Source of the DNA: Pterois miles
Taxonomy: Eukaryota; Chordata; Actinopteri; Perciformes; Scorpaenidae
DNA length: 64,000 bases
Assembly (NCBI GenBank): GCA_947000775.1
Contig: CAMQGK010000466.1
Coordinates: 3,231,001 to 3,295,000, forward strand
Direction: 5' to 3'
This document shows, piece by piece, positions 51,118-63,858 of this stretch (within the stretch, counting starts at the first letter, position 1; each line of letters opens with the position of its first letter). The position numbers and the translations under genes are program-made. Under the pieces are notes generated by a model. That model saw nothing but the letters and a program-made list of their open reading frames with translations. It had not been told where the DNA came from and did not search any database.

Positions 51118-51934
51118 CTGAAGACAGCAGACATTTTAGATTATTTGCACTTAGCTTTCAAAAGCAGGACAACTCAATCAATGTGTTAAGCTCTGTGTGA
51201 AAAGGCCCAGCCGGCACGGCGAGCTTTAAGCATGACTGTGCCTGCAACTGAATGCTCAACTCAAAACAATGTGAATTCAGTGGAGGTTGAACAGTATGCC
51301 GGTATGAACAGGTAACGTTGGAGAGGTATGTTGTCTCTTTTTCTCTGTTGTCAGTCACTGCAAAGAAAAGCTGGCAACATCAGACAAGATGCATCACAGA
51401 GCACACGTATTGTTGACTCTTTTCCTCCACAAGGCTGGCATTGTTAAAAAAAAAAAAACTGTCAATTTCTGTGACAACAGGCCGATAAAAGGACAGATAA
51501 GCAATCTCCGTATAAAATATAAAATCTTATCTGCTTTTATAAACACATGATTAGGACGGCCTCCGATTCTCTTTCCACACACAGTCAAGCCTGGCTAAGA
51601 AGAAAGGAACAACAAAGTGGTTATCTGATGAGATGTCTATCTCATCAGATATAGAGCTGCAGGCAGGCAAAGACAGAGACAGAGAGACAGAGAGAGGACT
51701 GAGAGAGAAACGTGGGGAATCTTGCAGATTTGTAGCGAAAGCACTCTTAATGCACATGCATTGTCTACAGAGATGGGCAAGGATGCTAACCTGATGTCAA
51801 ACACTGCAACACTGAAAACAAACTAACCACAAAAATCTGAAGCTAAAACTCACACACGCCTGCAAAAATGCAGAACAAATAAATGAAAAATCACACAGAC
51901 AATCCTGCTGACACAGCGCTTTGGTATTTATGAG

Positions 51935-52742
51935 GGCAAAGTTAACACGATGATAACGCCTTAATGTAAAGTTGGTTTAACGTCACTAATTTCTTTAACG
52001 CATTAATGAAACTTACAATTACATTGTAGTGGGCTCAGTTTTAAAGATGCTGGCATCATATGAAATTAGAAAACTGAAAGAATCTATTGGTACCAACCAG
52101 GTCATACTAGCCTGTCACAAAGGAGACTAAATAACGCTCAAAACATACGTTAAAGTTTGGTGAGGAAAAACTGGTATGGCGATTTTCAAAGGGGTCCCTT
52201 GACCTCTGACCTTAAGATATGTGAATGAAAATGGGTCCTATGGGTCCTACGAGTCTCTCCTTTACAGACATACTCATGCTTTATGATAATCACATGCAGT
52301 TTGGGGCAAGTCATAGTCTAGTCAGCACACTGACACACTGACAGCTGTTGTTGCCTGTTAAGATAAGATAAGATAAGATATTCCTTTATTGGTCCCACAG
52401 TGGAGAAATTCACTGTTGGGCTGCGGTTTGCCATGTTATGATTTCAGCACATTTTTTATGCTGAATGAAGTACCTGTGAGGGTTTCTGGACCAGAATTGT
52501 CACCGTTCTATGTTGTTAATTGATTTCCAATAATAATATTTCCATACATTTGCATAAAGCAGCATATTTGCCCACTCCCATGTTGATAAGAGCATTAAAT
52601 ACTCAACAAATCTTAAGGTCTCTTAAGGTTAAGGAACATTTTGATCCGTTAAACACATGTGATTAATTTGTGATTGATCGCGATTAACTATGGACAATCT
52701 TGCGATTAATCATGATTAAACATTTTAATCGACTGACAACTC
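51935..52742 (+). repeat. R1 MITE-like repeat, near full length, with nested insertion
   Basis: CAAAGTTAACACGATGATAA start to AATCGACTGACAACTC end; contains TCCCTTGACCTCTGACCTTA. Interrupted at 52360-52412 by a retroelement tail. Confidence 0.8.
52360..52412 (-). mobile_element. 53-bp truncated retroelement 3' end inserted in R1
   Basis: On the minus strand: TGAATTTCTCCACTGTGGGA, CCAATAAAGGAATATC then tandem TTATC, matching 35885-35938. Flanked by CTGTT on both sides (52355-52359 and 52413-52417); removal restores the R1 phrase GCCTGTTGGGCTGC. Confidence 0.75.
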
Positions 52743-53017
52743 TGGTATTTATTAACAGAATTTCAGGTTTGAGCAAATTAAAATATAGATCTAGATAAAG
52801 GAGATACAGGGATATTTAGGAGGAGAAGGGAGTGAGATCAAGTCTGAGTCTTCCCTCCCTGCCTACACATCCATAAACTACACTGCCTTCTCAATATAAA
52901 TACTCCTGTCTATTAAGAGGGGTTGGCTGTTTTACGGAGAAATACAAGTGTGAGTTATCACCTCTGAAATTGGCCATTTATCTATATTCACTCTGTAGTG
53001 AAATATCAGTCTCCCTC

Positions 53018-53020
<3 letters not shown>

Positions 53021-53072
<52 letters not shown>

Positions 53073-53088
53073 TGTGTGTGGGCAAGTG
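53021..53088 (+). repeat. (GT)n microsatellite
   Basis: About 33 units with one GAGT interruption near the right end. Confidence 0.95.
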
Positions 53089-53419
53089 CCAGTATATGTG
53101 GAGCTCTCTTCAGAGCAGTCTATCTACTCACCACCTGAGGGGATGGCAGGTAGGGAGGGTGATGGGGAAGTAGAGAGCAAGAGCGGAGACGAGCTGTCAC
53201 TGGTAAATTAAATCTGTAAGGAGCTGATTTGACTTTGTAAACAAGATTGGCCGTAAATACTAACACCCTCTTCTCCCAGCTGGCCTCTGTCTCCCCCTCC
53301 TTCCATCCCTCTCTGTCTCATTTTCTCTCTGTGTGTCTGTCAGCCGCCCCGCACTCTGCCTTTATCAAAGCAGGCTTCCCAAGCTAACAGCCACATGTAA
53401 CGGTGAGGGGATGGAGTAG

Positions 53420-53422
<3 letters not shown>

Positions 53423-53456
<34 letters not shown>
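53423..53456 (+). repeat. (GT)n microsatellite
   Basis: About 16 units, followed by a GAAGAAGACGAAGATGAAGA purine run. Confidence 0.95.
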
Positions 53457-53459
<3 letters not shown>

Positions 53460-53599
53460 AGCTGAGAGAAGAAGAAGACGAAGATGAAGAAGAAAAGACA
53501 GAGTCAGCGCAGGGTAAGGCAGGGGAAGGGTGGTGTCGTGGCAGTTGGTAAAGGAACAGGCAGAGGGGATGGGGTGGTGGTGGTGGGGGTGCAGTGAGT

Positions 53600-53886
53600 A
53601 AGGTGGGGGCGGTGATGGGTGCCGCTTGGCGTCATGCCAGCTTGCCCCCGCCGCCGGGCCTTGTCAGTCTAAGCTGCCAAATGAAAAGCTGTAATTAATT
53701 GCTCTTGTGCATCCCATTCTTCCTCCTTGACAACTCATACATTCTATTTTATACACACCGCCATTGACATTTTCAAGTCACAGGCGTAATAATTACTGGA
53801 GTTATTGCACCTTTCTGTGTGTTGGCTGACGCTCCGACGCCGGAATCAAACGCGTGTCCGTGTGTGCAAGCGCTGATATACTGCGA

Positions 53887-53931
<45 letters not shown>

Positions 53932-54260
53932 ATGTACGCATGTGTTTAAAGGCTGTGTGTGGCAGGCTGAATGCTGAGTAGTTAAGGTTTGACGCCATTA
54001 ATTGCCCCTATAATCTAATATCACAAAGCGTGGTGATTATGGGGCATGCGTTGCCACCGCCATACGACACCGCCAGCCTGAGAGCGCCGCTGCAAAACAA
54101 AAGCCTCGCCATTAGCGATTTGACGGGCCAGGACAAAAGCGCTTCACAATGCGGAATTATATTTTCATTCGGCTTTGTCTCTCCCGGTGAATGATTTCTC
54201 CCCTTTCATTGGACTGTGAATAGGGAGACTCTGAAAAGCCGGGCGATTTGAAGTCAGCCA
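53600..54260. promoter_or_regulatory. candidate conserved noncoding block(s)
   Basis: Repeat-free apart from a GT tract at 53888-53931. Contains AAGCTGTAATTAATTGCTCT, GGCGTAATAATTACTGGAGT, GACGCCATTAATTGCCCCTA and GCCATTTATTAAATGCATTT. Dense TAATTA-type sites in the first large intron of a developmental regulator suggest enhancers; conservation untested. Confidence 0.35.
53888..53931 (+). repeat. (GT)n microsatellite
   Basis: About 21 units splitting the candidate conserved block. Confidence 0.95.
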
Positions 54261-57030
54261 TTTATTAAATGCATTTAATTTTTTTTTCCGCTGTCGTCCC
54301 ATTTTTTTTTTTTTTCATGTTGCATGTTAATTTAAAAGAGAGAGATGCGTGGTAGATTAGCAGGAGAGAGGTGAAGCTTGGGGGGAAGTGGGCGAGCAGA
54401 GAGAGGGGAAAAGGAAGGATACCCTCCACGCAGAGAAAGAAAGGAAAGTAGGAGGCGAGGAAATGATGGTTTAAAAACAGAGACGTGTGTGAAGAGTCAC
54501 CTAAAGAGAGGAAGCAACGTTGCCCAGAAGTTTTGCCGATGGAGAAATGTGGCCTAGAGGTTGAGATGGTATGCAACAGCGAGGACACAAACGCAGGAGA
54601 ACAATCACACAATCCTGCACAGCGGGATTTTAACAAATGTGAAAGTAGAATTCAGATTTTGAAACCTAAGATGTCACTCCTATCATTAACATGCAAGAAT
54701 CAGTCATACGTGCACACACATGCACACTGCTGAGGGGTCGGGGGCTGACAGAGGTCAACCCCTGTCTTGGAGAGAGGGAGCTGGGGGGATGGAAGTAGGG
54801 AGGGAGGAGAAGGGAGGCGAGAGACAGCCTTGTCGTTTACAGTGAGTGGAGGAGTAATTAGAGGGGTTGTTTGAAGAGGGAGTTTAACTGATTAACAAAG
54901 GAAGAGAGGGAGTGAGGGAGCGCTCTAAAGATGGGAAGGAGAAGGAGGAGAAAATGCATGGAGTCCCAGAGGAGCGAAGAGGAGAGAGAGAGAAAGAAGG
55001 GGGATGCAACTTGCATTTCAATGAGCCTCCATCCCTCTCTCCTCTCCTCCCTTGATGACTTTTCATTCTAACGAGGAGGAAAGCCCGGCTTTCCATTTCA
55101 GATGAAACCTCGAGAAGAGAGGAAGGAGGGCTATCTGATATTAAACCAGCATGCAGCCGGGGGAATTAGCCCAGCGCTGTGTTTATATAGACAGGCTGCT
55201 TATATGGCTGCATCCTCTCTACTTTAGGAGCAAACTTTCACCTTCCTCCTAACTGAGACTACAACAACATCCTTCGCCATCACTTCATCATCACTTTCTC
55301 TATGCTTGCGCACACCTAATTATGACATTTAAAATAAACAAAGGTGATGAAACACGTGTGGCAGTTTCTATAAAGAGCAACATCCAGCGTGCCCTCAACA
55401 GATGTATTTACAGTTATTCACCTCATGCTGGTGCAGCTGGTATGCGGCGTGTTACTGTGTGTGACGGCAGTGAGTGGTGAGAAGAAAGGAGGCTATAATC
55501 AGAATCTAAACAGGCTCTCAGTCTAAATGATGCGGGCCCTGCCTCTGGGTCTATGGGGACACGCAGGAGAGAGGGATAATTGAAAAAATGACAGAGGAGA
55601 AAGCAGGAGGAGAGAGAGGCTGACACAGACCTCCTCCTCCTCCTCTTCATCCCCCTCCTCCTCTCCTGCTAGGAGCAAACCCCAGCACTGTTTATCCTTG
55701 TCACTGAGCATTACCACCTCACCCTGGAAGGGACGCCTGCCTCTCTTCCTGTCAGACACACACCTAGATGTGCAGAAAACTGGCCTCTGTCTTCCAGTCT
55801 TTTGTTCATAAATTGCCAGGTTTTCTTTCTGCCGTCCGTTTCAGAAAGCTTCAAATCCTTCTAGGATTGCCACACACGTCCCCTCTTCTGGTTGGATGGT
55901 GGCAAAAGTTTGACACATTAGCAGCAGTGGTAGAAATCTGTGCTTATTCGTGCACATGGCAACTGCATGACCCTCTTCTGCTGCTGTACTGTAGCTGCCT
56001 GCAGGCTTGAGGGGGGTAAATGAGAGCCTCTTCGTTTAAAATGCAGTCAGCACCGTGCTGTGTCGTGGTGTGTAAAGGCTTTAATGGTGTGTGGTGAACT
56101 CCCCTTCTTCCTTTTGGTTGTTTATTCACCAGCTATCATCACTATCGCTCCTTACTCTCTTCCAGTCCCTCCAGGTAAACAGCCTGTCTGTGCTCATCAT
56201 GTACGAGAAATGAGAGGAGAGCACGGGGTGGGGTGCAGAGAGCAAGGAGGCTAGAGAGAAAAAAGCAGAGGAGCGAAGGAAAAAAACATTTGAGTGAAAA
56301 AAGAAGACTAGAAGGAGCGCCCACTGTGCTGAGAGCGTTGTTTGGAGCTCAGGGCCAGGCCTCCACTGGAAGTAAAAGGGCCCCATTGTGTGTGGTGAGT
56401 ACCCCTCCTCCAGCTAATCTGCAGCGGGGCCAGGGGCCACATTACTCTGGGGGGAACTGATGAGCGAAGCCAGGTGGGGCTGGGGATGATACAGGCATCT
56501 TACCGCCTCAGACTTTTTTGCTGAGTAATGTTTTTGTCTGTGTCTACGAACAATGTGTGTGTGTGTACGCTGGTGCCAAAAAAAATCTCAGCGTGCCAAA
56601 AGAGGTTTGAGTTTTATTGAATCTTTGTGTGTTTCGATCTATTACTAATCGCCTTCACATTACATATATTTTCTGTGCAAGCCACAAGTGCATGCATCTA
56701 CTGCATGTGTTGTATGCCAGTAACATAATAACAGGCTGCAGTATTTTATTAGCTATTTGGTGAATTACACATGATTCTACATAAAAGCTTTATGTAGCTG
56801 ATAGCATGTTGTCGTCGCTCAGTAAAAACAACGTATCACCAAATGTGGTGATTCTGAATTTTTTAAGTCTGTCTTAATCCTCAGCAGAATAAGCCTTTTG
56901 AAAAACACTGGATTGTCTGAAAAAAGCAAAGTCAAAGTTGAAAACCGAGTTTTTTTGTCTTAGCTCATGAAAAGTTAATGTTTTAGAGACACTTGTTCTT
57001 TTCTTTTTTTTGAGCTGCTACTGCAGTTCA

Positions 57031-57320
57031 GGGCCGTAACTAACTATTATTTTCATTGTCAATTAATCTGTCTATTATGTTCTCAATTAATCAATTAGTT
57101 GTTTGGTTTATAAAATGTCATAACATGGTGAAAAATGTCAATCAGTGTTTCCCAAAGACGAAGGTGCCGTCCTCACATGTCTTGTTTTATACACAACTCA
57201 GAGATATTCAGTTTACTTTCATAGCGGAGTAAAGAAACCAGAAAATATTCACATTTAAGAAGCTGGAATCATTTTTTTTCTTATAAATGAGTCAAAGCGA
57301 TAATTGATTATCAAAATAGA
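57031..57320 (-). mobile_element. GCTGCAAC-TIR MITE, decayed copy
   Basis: Reverse of 23915-24256: ATTATTTTCATTGTCAATTA, GTAAAGAAACCAGAAAATAT and TAAGAAGCTGGAATCA. Terminal repeats eroded. Confidence 0.65.
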
Positions 57321-58599
57321 AGAAGCTCACAGGCCTTTAAGCGATAAGGTCTTCACATATTTCTAGAAATAATATTTCTAATATCAAATATGATATGATT
57401 TTAGATGATTGACATTTTCAGTATATTTGGGTTTATTTAACAAACACAGGTGTAAAAGATTGTCTTTTGGCAGCTTTCTAAGAACAACCTGAGTTGGAGA
57501 TAAGGAGGATGGTGGATGACTGGTTGTGCGGATGCATGCATGTGAGGGTGCATGGATAGACTAAGTGATAGAGGTCCAGAGGACCAGAGGACTGCTGGCT
57601 GCTGAGAGCAGGAAGCTGGGATCTGAACTGGCCCACATACTCATACATACACCATGCATGTGGGCTCGCGTAACACTCAGCTCTCCCTGACAGCGGCGAG
57701 ACAAATGAAAAAAAAAAAAAGAACGAAAAAAAAAACTTCAGAGAGGACAGTGAAAGACCAGTAAGTTCAAGTGGAAAATCCTCCTCTCCCTCCCTCCCTT
57801 CCTCCCTTCTTCTTCTCCCCTCGTCCGCCGCCTCCCTCCATCTAACGCCCCAGTGCTTCAGAATAAAAATGACAACACATTTCCAGAAACACACACACGC
57901 AGACACACATTCACTCGGGGCATTTCATTGGGAAGTGTGAGAGGCCGTTATCGACCATATTTCATTACTGATTTCACTCATGTTTCAAATCACAAAATAA
58001 GAGTTTCACACTCCACTGGCCAGACCCAAACCTCTCCTCTCCATCCTTCCCCTCTGTCTGTCCACCCCTCTGCCCAGAGCCGAACCCATTCCACTGGCTG
58101 CTCAACCTCCTCCCGTACACCCTTCACAAACTGTCAGGACCCTATACTACCCTCCAACACACACACTAACCTACACGCACTCACAAGTAGCCCCAATTCC
58201 CTCCACATCAAATAAGAGAAACTGCCAACTAAGCACTTTCATTGAGTGGACAAAAGGAGTGCTTTGGGAAAAACACTTTGAAAGGAAATAAAAGAGAAGG
58301 AACCGCTTCACTACCGCGGACTCTGGGGGGCTAAACACTCATCTTTCCACATACTTTTGTTGATTAGTTAAAAGACTTTGAACCTTGCCTCTGAATCCTT
58401 ATGTTCAATAGTTTTCACAAATCTGTAGTGGTTCAAATAAGGCAGCTGGGGAAGGCGGAAAACTATTAAGCAACATATAGAAAACTGGAGAATTAGGGTT
58501 GCAATGCTGATTAAAAATATTCCCATTGAAATAAACTCTGTGCTTTCAGACTGACATGACTCAGTTTCTTCTTCCCTCTTCCCCTCCATCCCGCTGCGC

Positions 58600-58745
58600 C
58601 GGTGCCAGCCCTCTCCAGAGAGCAGAGAGCCAAGCTAATTAACATATCTCTAATGAGTCTTTTCATTTTTTTCCTAATTAAACGAGCTCCTCAATAATAC
58701 ATGAAAACAGGACACCGCGCTATTCAATTACATACGTATGGGCCG
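58600..58745. promoter_or_regulatory. candidate conserved noncoding block
   Basis: AGCCAAGCTAATTAACATAT, CTAATGAGTCTTTTCATTTT, TCCTAATTAAACGAGCTCCT in repeat-free DNA, next to the GCCAA cluster. Confidence 0.3.
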
Positions 58746-58747
58746 CA

Positions 58748-59031
58748 GCCAAGCACGTGCGTTAATCTGTATGTGTGCGTGCCAAGTGGCGGTGTGTTAA
58801 GTGTGCCAGGCCGTGCGTCTGCCAAGTGGGTGTATATGTGTCTGCTTGCGCCCACCCAGTGTATGAGCGCGTGCCAAGTGTGTCCATTGTAGAGAACGCG
58901 TGGCAGGTCATGGAGGCATGCTACGAATCACGCTGGGTAATCCACCAACTGGCACACTGTCTGCCAACTGTGTGCCCACCAATTCACTCAGTCGCACGTG
59001 TGCCACAACCAATTACGGTAACTGTGGCCAA
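58748..59031 (+). other. cluster of six GCCAA motifs
   Basis: GCCAA at 58748, 58781, 58821, 58873, 58963 and 59027, several as TGCCAAGTG, with two CACGTG-type E-box cores (near 58755 and 58996). Short ORFs here have no recognisable domain. May be a degenerate tandem array or a binding-site cluster. Confidence 0.5.
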
Positions 59032-59178
59032 TTATGTCCAATGCCTACTACAAACACACGTCTAAAGAGTGGAATTATCCAAATACAGCAGTATGGGTGT
59101 TTTTCAAGTGTAATCTCATACATAGGAAAGACCTTTTTCACTTCTACTCACTCGGTAAAGAGTGATGCATGCCTTGCT

Positions 59179-59518
59179 TAAAGGAACAGTGTGTAACATG
59201 TCGGGGGATACATTAACAGAAATATAATATTCATAACTTCATTAGTGTATAATCACCTGATGATAAGAATCATTGTGTTTCCATTAGCTGAGAATGAGTC
59301 CTTCATATCTGCACAGGGGGCAGGTCCTCTTCACTGTGTCCACCATGTTGCTCCACCATGTTTCTACAGTAGCCCAGACTGGACAAACCAAACACTGGCT
59401 CTATAGCTAAAGGCTGAAGACCACCAAAGTTCTCCGACACACTTGTGAAACCGCAGTAACGTGAGCCACAGAGTGCAAAACCACTAGATGCCACCAAATC
59501 CTACTCACTGGGCCTTTA
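59179..59518. mobile_element. MITE with TAAAGGAACAGTG terminal inverted repeats
   Basis: Left end TAAAGGAACAGTGTGTAACA; right end CACTGGGCCTTTA, inverse with two mismatches. Internal GTCCTCTTCACTGTGTCCAC and CATGTTTCTACAGTAGCCCA match a widespread fish family. Confidence 0.75.
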
Positions 59519-59668
59519 CAGGAACGAGTTACTACTAGCAACTTTCTCAGCCAGTACTAGACTGAAAGCTGTGATTGCCTGGTTGTGCATGATTTTGCCA
59601 GTTTGTTCTGTAATATCCACTGTCTTGAGTAGACAACCTTAAAAATCTCGTTTATGTTTTAGATAGTG

Positions 59669-60062
59669 GTGTAAGAAAACATCGAAAATATCGAGTAACG
59701 CGATATTGTGCTTGTACTGTCTTGATTCTGCAAAACACTGAATAGATTTGTAACTAATAGCTAACATGCAAAGATGAACTCAGTCAATATTTTATATTAT
59801 ATTATTTTGCAAATTTATTTCATTTGCAAGGAGATATGCCCTCTTAGTGTGGTGCTATGATGTTGGATGTTACAGGGACTGTGATAAATGCAGATCCTAC
59901 TGTTCTGATTGCATGAAAAATACTCTTTTTTTCCCTCAGATATAGAAAATATAATATATCGTCTTGCTTATGGTATTGCAATATATTGTAATATATGGCA
60001 TCGTAAACCCTGTATCAGGATACATATCATATCGCCAGATTCTTGCTATTATGCAGCCTTAG
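59669..60062. repeat. probable MITE with ATATCG/CGATAT motifs
   Basis: Begins GTGGTGTAAGAAAACATCGA and ends ATATCGCCAGATTCTTGCTA; GTAACGCGATATTG and repeated ATATTGTAATAT in between are typical of a known fish repeat form. Confidence 0.5.
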
Positions 60063-62814
60063 TATTAGATATAATACAATAGTGAGTGACAGACCGACAA
60101 GACCATAAGCATAATAATCTTAGTAACATATCCATTCAATATGGCAATTTTCTCATATTTCCAGACTGAATGTTATTATTATCTACCAACAGTATTATTT
60201 CTATCTGTGTAAAATTAGTTTCTTATGTCAAATTAAAACGCCTCTTTAGTTTTGAATCCTCGAACTCCCAAATAACCCCTCACACTCTTCTGATTATTGT
60301 ACTTTTTTTGCCACGATTTTGTTGCACAGAATCAATTTTTCCTGCAATTGCCTGTCTAGAGACTCGAGCTATTGTCGAGTTTCTCCTGAATGTGACACAT
60401 GACAGTGACACACACACACACACACACACACGCAGAGTGGATTGATACCATCTCACACAGCCAGCCAAACACAGAGACCATCTCTGAACAACCAATCAAA
60501 AAGCAGATATAATCTCAGAGTTTCTTTTGCTCTCAGCTCAGATCCTCCCCTCTATTATAAATAAAGAAAAGAAGAGAAATATGATGGGGAAGGGGTGGGT
60601 GGGGGAGTGGGGCATAAGAGGGGGGGGGGGGGCCTTGTCAGCGCAGACCAAGGCTTCTCCAGAGAAAGTCAAGACACGAATAGAAGTCTTCCCGCTCTCC
60701 CTGTCTGCCTCTGTCGTTCTCCCTCAGAGAGAAGGGAAAAATCTAATTATCGAGCTCCTAAAGATCTCATTATTGGCTGAGGCTCATTTGCATGTGTGAG
60801 AGCAGCCCAGCAGGAACCAACCTGAGGACGGCCATTTTGTGCCTGATGTGAGCCACCGTGTCACCGTACAGTTGCTTACTGCCAGCCACCTTTAGAAATG
60901 ACCAGATTAAATGTCTGGCTTCGCTCACTCCATCGCTCACTCGCCCTTTCTGTGGCCGACAGATGATTGCTTCAATTACAGCAACTGCACTCGGTTAAAA
61001 ATGATCATAAAGCTGAAAATTATAGTAATTAAGAGACTTCTGTGCGCCACCTTAGTAGTCAGGTTAGTTGTGAGGTCTAGTATACAACTTCAGTGCTGCT
61101 TTCTTGTTTGTGCCTGTTTGTCTGACTGCAAGAAAGTACAAACACACACTCACACACATGCGAATGCAAATCCAAGTGTGTTTGCAGGGAATATGGGGCC
61201 ATGTGAGCTGACAGCTCAGACAACAGAGATGTATCGTGGATGCCCCGGAGAGTACAGAGAGGCTAGCTGGGCCAGGCACCAACAAACAAGACAAACAAGA
61301 CAGATATGGAGAGAGGAGGGGTAGCATGGTGGGTGTGTTCAAGACTGAGAGAGGGAAGGCAGTGGAAGGAAAGATGTATGAGGCGGGTCGACTGAACCTG
61401 CGTTTGACCCCATTCGTGTAACAACACTGTCACAGGTTAATCCCTTGTCAGCGTTCACACAGTACTTCCTTACACTTCACTGCTAAACAAAACAGATTAA
61501 CATGTTAACTTTCACTTCCCTCTACATGCTCGCTTTCTCTTGCTTCCCCACTTTCTACCTCTTTAGTTCTTTTTAACATGAGCCCAGGAGAGACAAATTA
61601 TTTAAACATCAGCAACATTTAATTAAATTTCCATCCTATGCCAAAGCAGAGTAGTAGAGTCCGATATGTGTTTGACCCAGGTCAGAAGGAGGCTCTGATG
61701 ACACACACTGACCCATTTGGATCGACCGCCAATGTGGATTCAAACCATGTGTGTCGGCCTGATAAGATTACAGGAGGGCAAGCCAGAGACTTTAGGTGAA
61801 TGGCTGAACTACTGTGACACATGTATTAAGGCCTTTACACACCGGGGTGTGACGAGTAAACAACATCAAAATACAATCTACACACCTGCAAATATTATAT
61901 GTCTAGGGCTTTTATTGTGAAGGGTAAAGAGGGAAGGAGTGGATCCAGTCTTTTCTCCCTTTGTCAAGGCTGAAAGGAGTAATAAAGTTTGACGTCGTAT
62001 TTCTGACTACGGAGCCTCTGTGTTGTTGTTTCATAAATACAGACGTGACTCAACCCGTTCCGCACAACTTTATTTGTGTTGCGAAAGCTCAGAAAACTGA
62101 CCTTGTTCTGGAAAGAAAAATGGTGTCGCTTTTTCACTGCATCAAAGTATTTATGACAAAAACAACAGTTTGAAAAAATATATTACCGGGCGAATTAATC
62201 ACATGAAAAAAAAAAAAAAAATGCCTCTGATGTGCAAAGGACTTTAATATTAATTTAGGCCACAAGTGCACCATTTTGTTTTGATTTACAGTATAAATGC
62301 AATATTCAACAACGCAGATCTGATATAAACCAGTATCTATTTTATTCTCTTACCCCTTAAAAGTCACCATGTAATTTCTCTGACTGCCAGTTTCTATCCA
62401 AAGTAAATAAAGTGATTCAGATTCCAATTCAGGTTTTGATTAAAGTGTAATCCGCAAGATCCTCCTTTTTTAAAATGTTATTTCATTTCTGACATCTCCA
62501 GTAATAAGCAGTCATTAATTTGGTGGCATTTTAGAGGTCACCTGGCAATTAAACTGCATGGCCGACGGTGAGAAATCTTTTCTTTGGTCTTTCTGTTGAT
62601 GAGTTCTAGGTGACTGTTTTTTTTTTCTTTTTCTGCTCAGTCATGGAGGCCACTGCAGTTCATACTAAACACTCAGCTCTTCCTCTGTTTATTTTAAACA
62701 AACCTCTCTTCCTGCTGCTGGACATATGAAAGGCAGTTTCCTGGAAAATAACATGAGCCAACACCAAATATTTATGAGAAGAAAATGCTTCCATGAAGCA
62801 CTTGTTTTATGTTC
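60063..62814. other. 5' intron sequence, little recognised
   Basis: A short CA run at 60408-60431, a G11 run near 60620, and an octamer-bearing stretch (CTCATTTGCATGTGTG near 60782). Several ORFs of 60-140 codons show no family resemblance and no splice logic. Confidence 0.4.
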
Positions 62815-63425
62815 CAGCTAGGGCTGTCAGTCCATTCAATCGAATGCGAATCGCCATTAATCGCATTATAGTTAATAGTTAATAGTGATTAATGATGCAT
62901 TTTTTATCTGTTCAAAATGTACCACAGAAGGAGATTTGCTCAGTATTTTACTCTTATCAACATGGGAATGGGGAAATATGCTCCACATGTATGTATATAT
63001 TTATTATTGTAAATAATTAAACAACACGAAATAATGACAAATATTGTCCAGAAACCCTCACAGGCACTGCATTTAGCATAAAACAACACACACAGTCAGT
63101 GTGTCAGTGTGCTGACTTGACTATGACTTGCCCCAAACCGCATGTGATTATCATAAAGTGGGCATGTCTGTAAAGGGGAGACTGATGGGTACCCAGAGAA
63201 CCCATGTTCATTCAGATATCTTGAAAATGGCCATGACAGTTTTTCCTCACAAAAACATGGTTGGTATCATGGATTCATTAGGTTTTCTAGTTTCACATGA
63301 TGCCAGTTACAATCTCCGAAAGATCAAATAGCAGCAGGTCCGACGGCGGCCCATCGGAAACTAGTGGCTTTAAAACAAATTAGCATTACCACGTTATTAT
63401 TGCGTTAAATTTGACAGCATATGTC
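62815..63425 (-). repeat. R1 MITE-like repeat, near full length
   Basis: Starts AGGGCTGTCAGTCCATTCAA and ends GCGTTAAATTTGACAGC, showing the family's inverted ends; contains CAGTGTGTCAGTGTGCTGAC and GGGCATGTCTGTAAAGGGGA. Confidence 0.8.
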
Positions 63426-63814
63426 TCTTAAACATAATCCAACCAGATGCCCTACAGTGTATTATCTACTTTAAATGTGAGACGTTTTTTCTCCACGAGC
63501 ACCTCGCTGGCTGCAGACACTGCAAACAAAATCTGACCTTATCCTTGCCTCTGATTCACATCCGTCTTTCTCTGTCCCTTCATTCCCCATCCTGCGATGG
63601 TCCGGCTGTCTGTTTATCATGTGGCACGTTAATGAGAAGAGCAGTGCTATAGCCAGACTGCTTGCTGCTCTAGTAGACCCATGGCCCCACTTTATTGATA
63701 TGAGACACAGCTACAAATCACACTTCTGCATGTACTCTGCACATCACATAATTGTAAAGAACTGCCAGAAGTAATGTCATGTGTGATATTCATCAACGTG
63801 CACTGATCATAATA

Positions 63815-63815
<1 letters not shown>

Positions 63816-63856
<41 letters not shown>
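63816..63856 (+). repeat. (GT)n microsatellite
   Basis: About 20 units near the right edge of the window. Confidence 0.95.

Positions 63857-63858
<2 letters not shown>

Noticed and set aside
57478..58215. ORFs of 120-142 codons on opposite strands
   Set aside because: Low-complexity Ser/Thr/Pro-rich translations of pyrimidine-rich and CA-rich DNA, with no domain and no conserved start or splice context.
60911..61342. Overlapping ORFs (92-137 codons) on both strands
   Set aside because: No family resemblance on either strand; length is within chance expectation for a 64-kb window.
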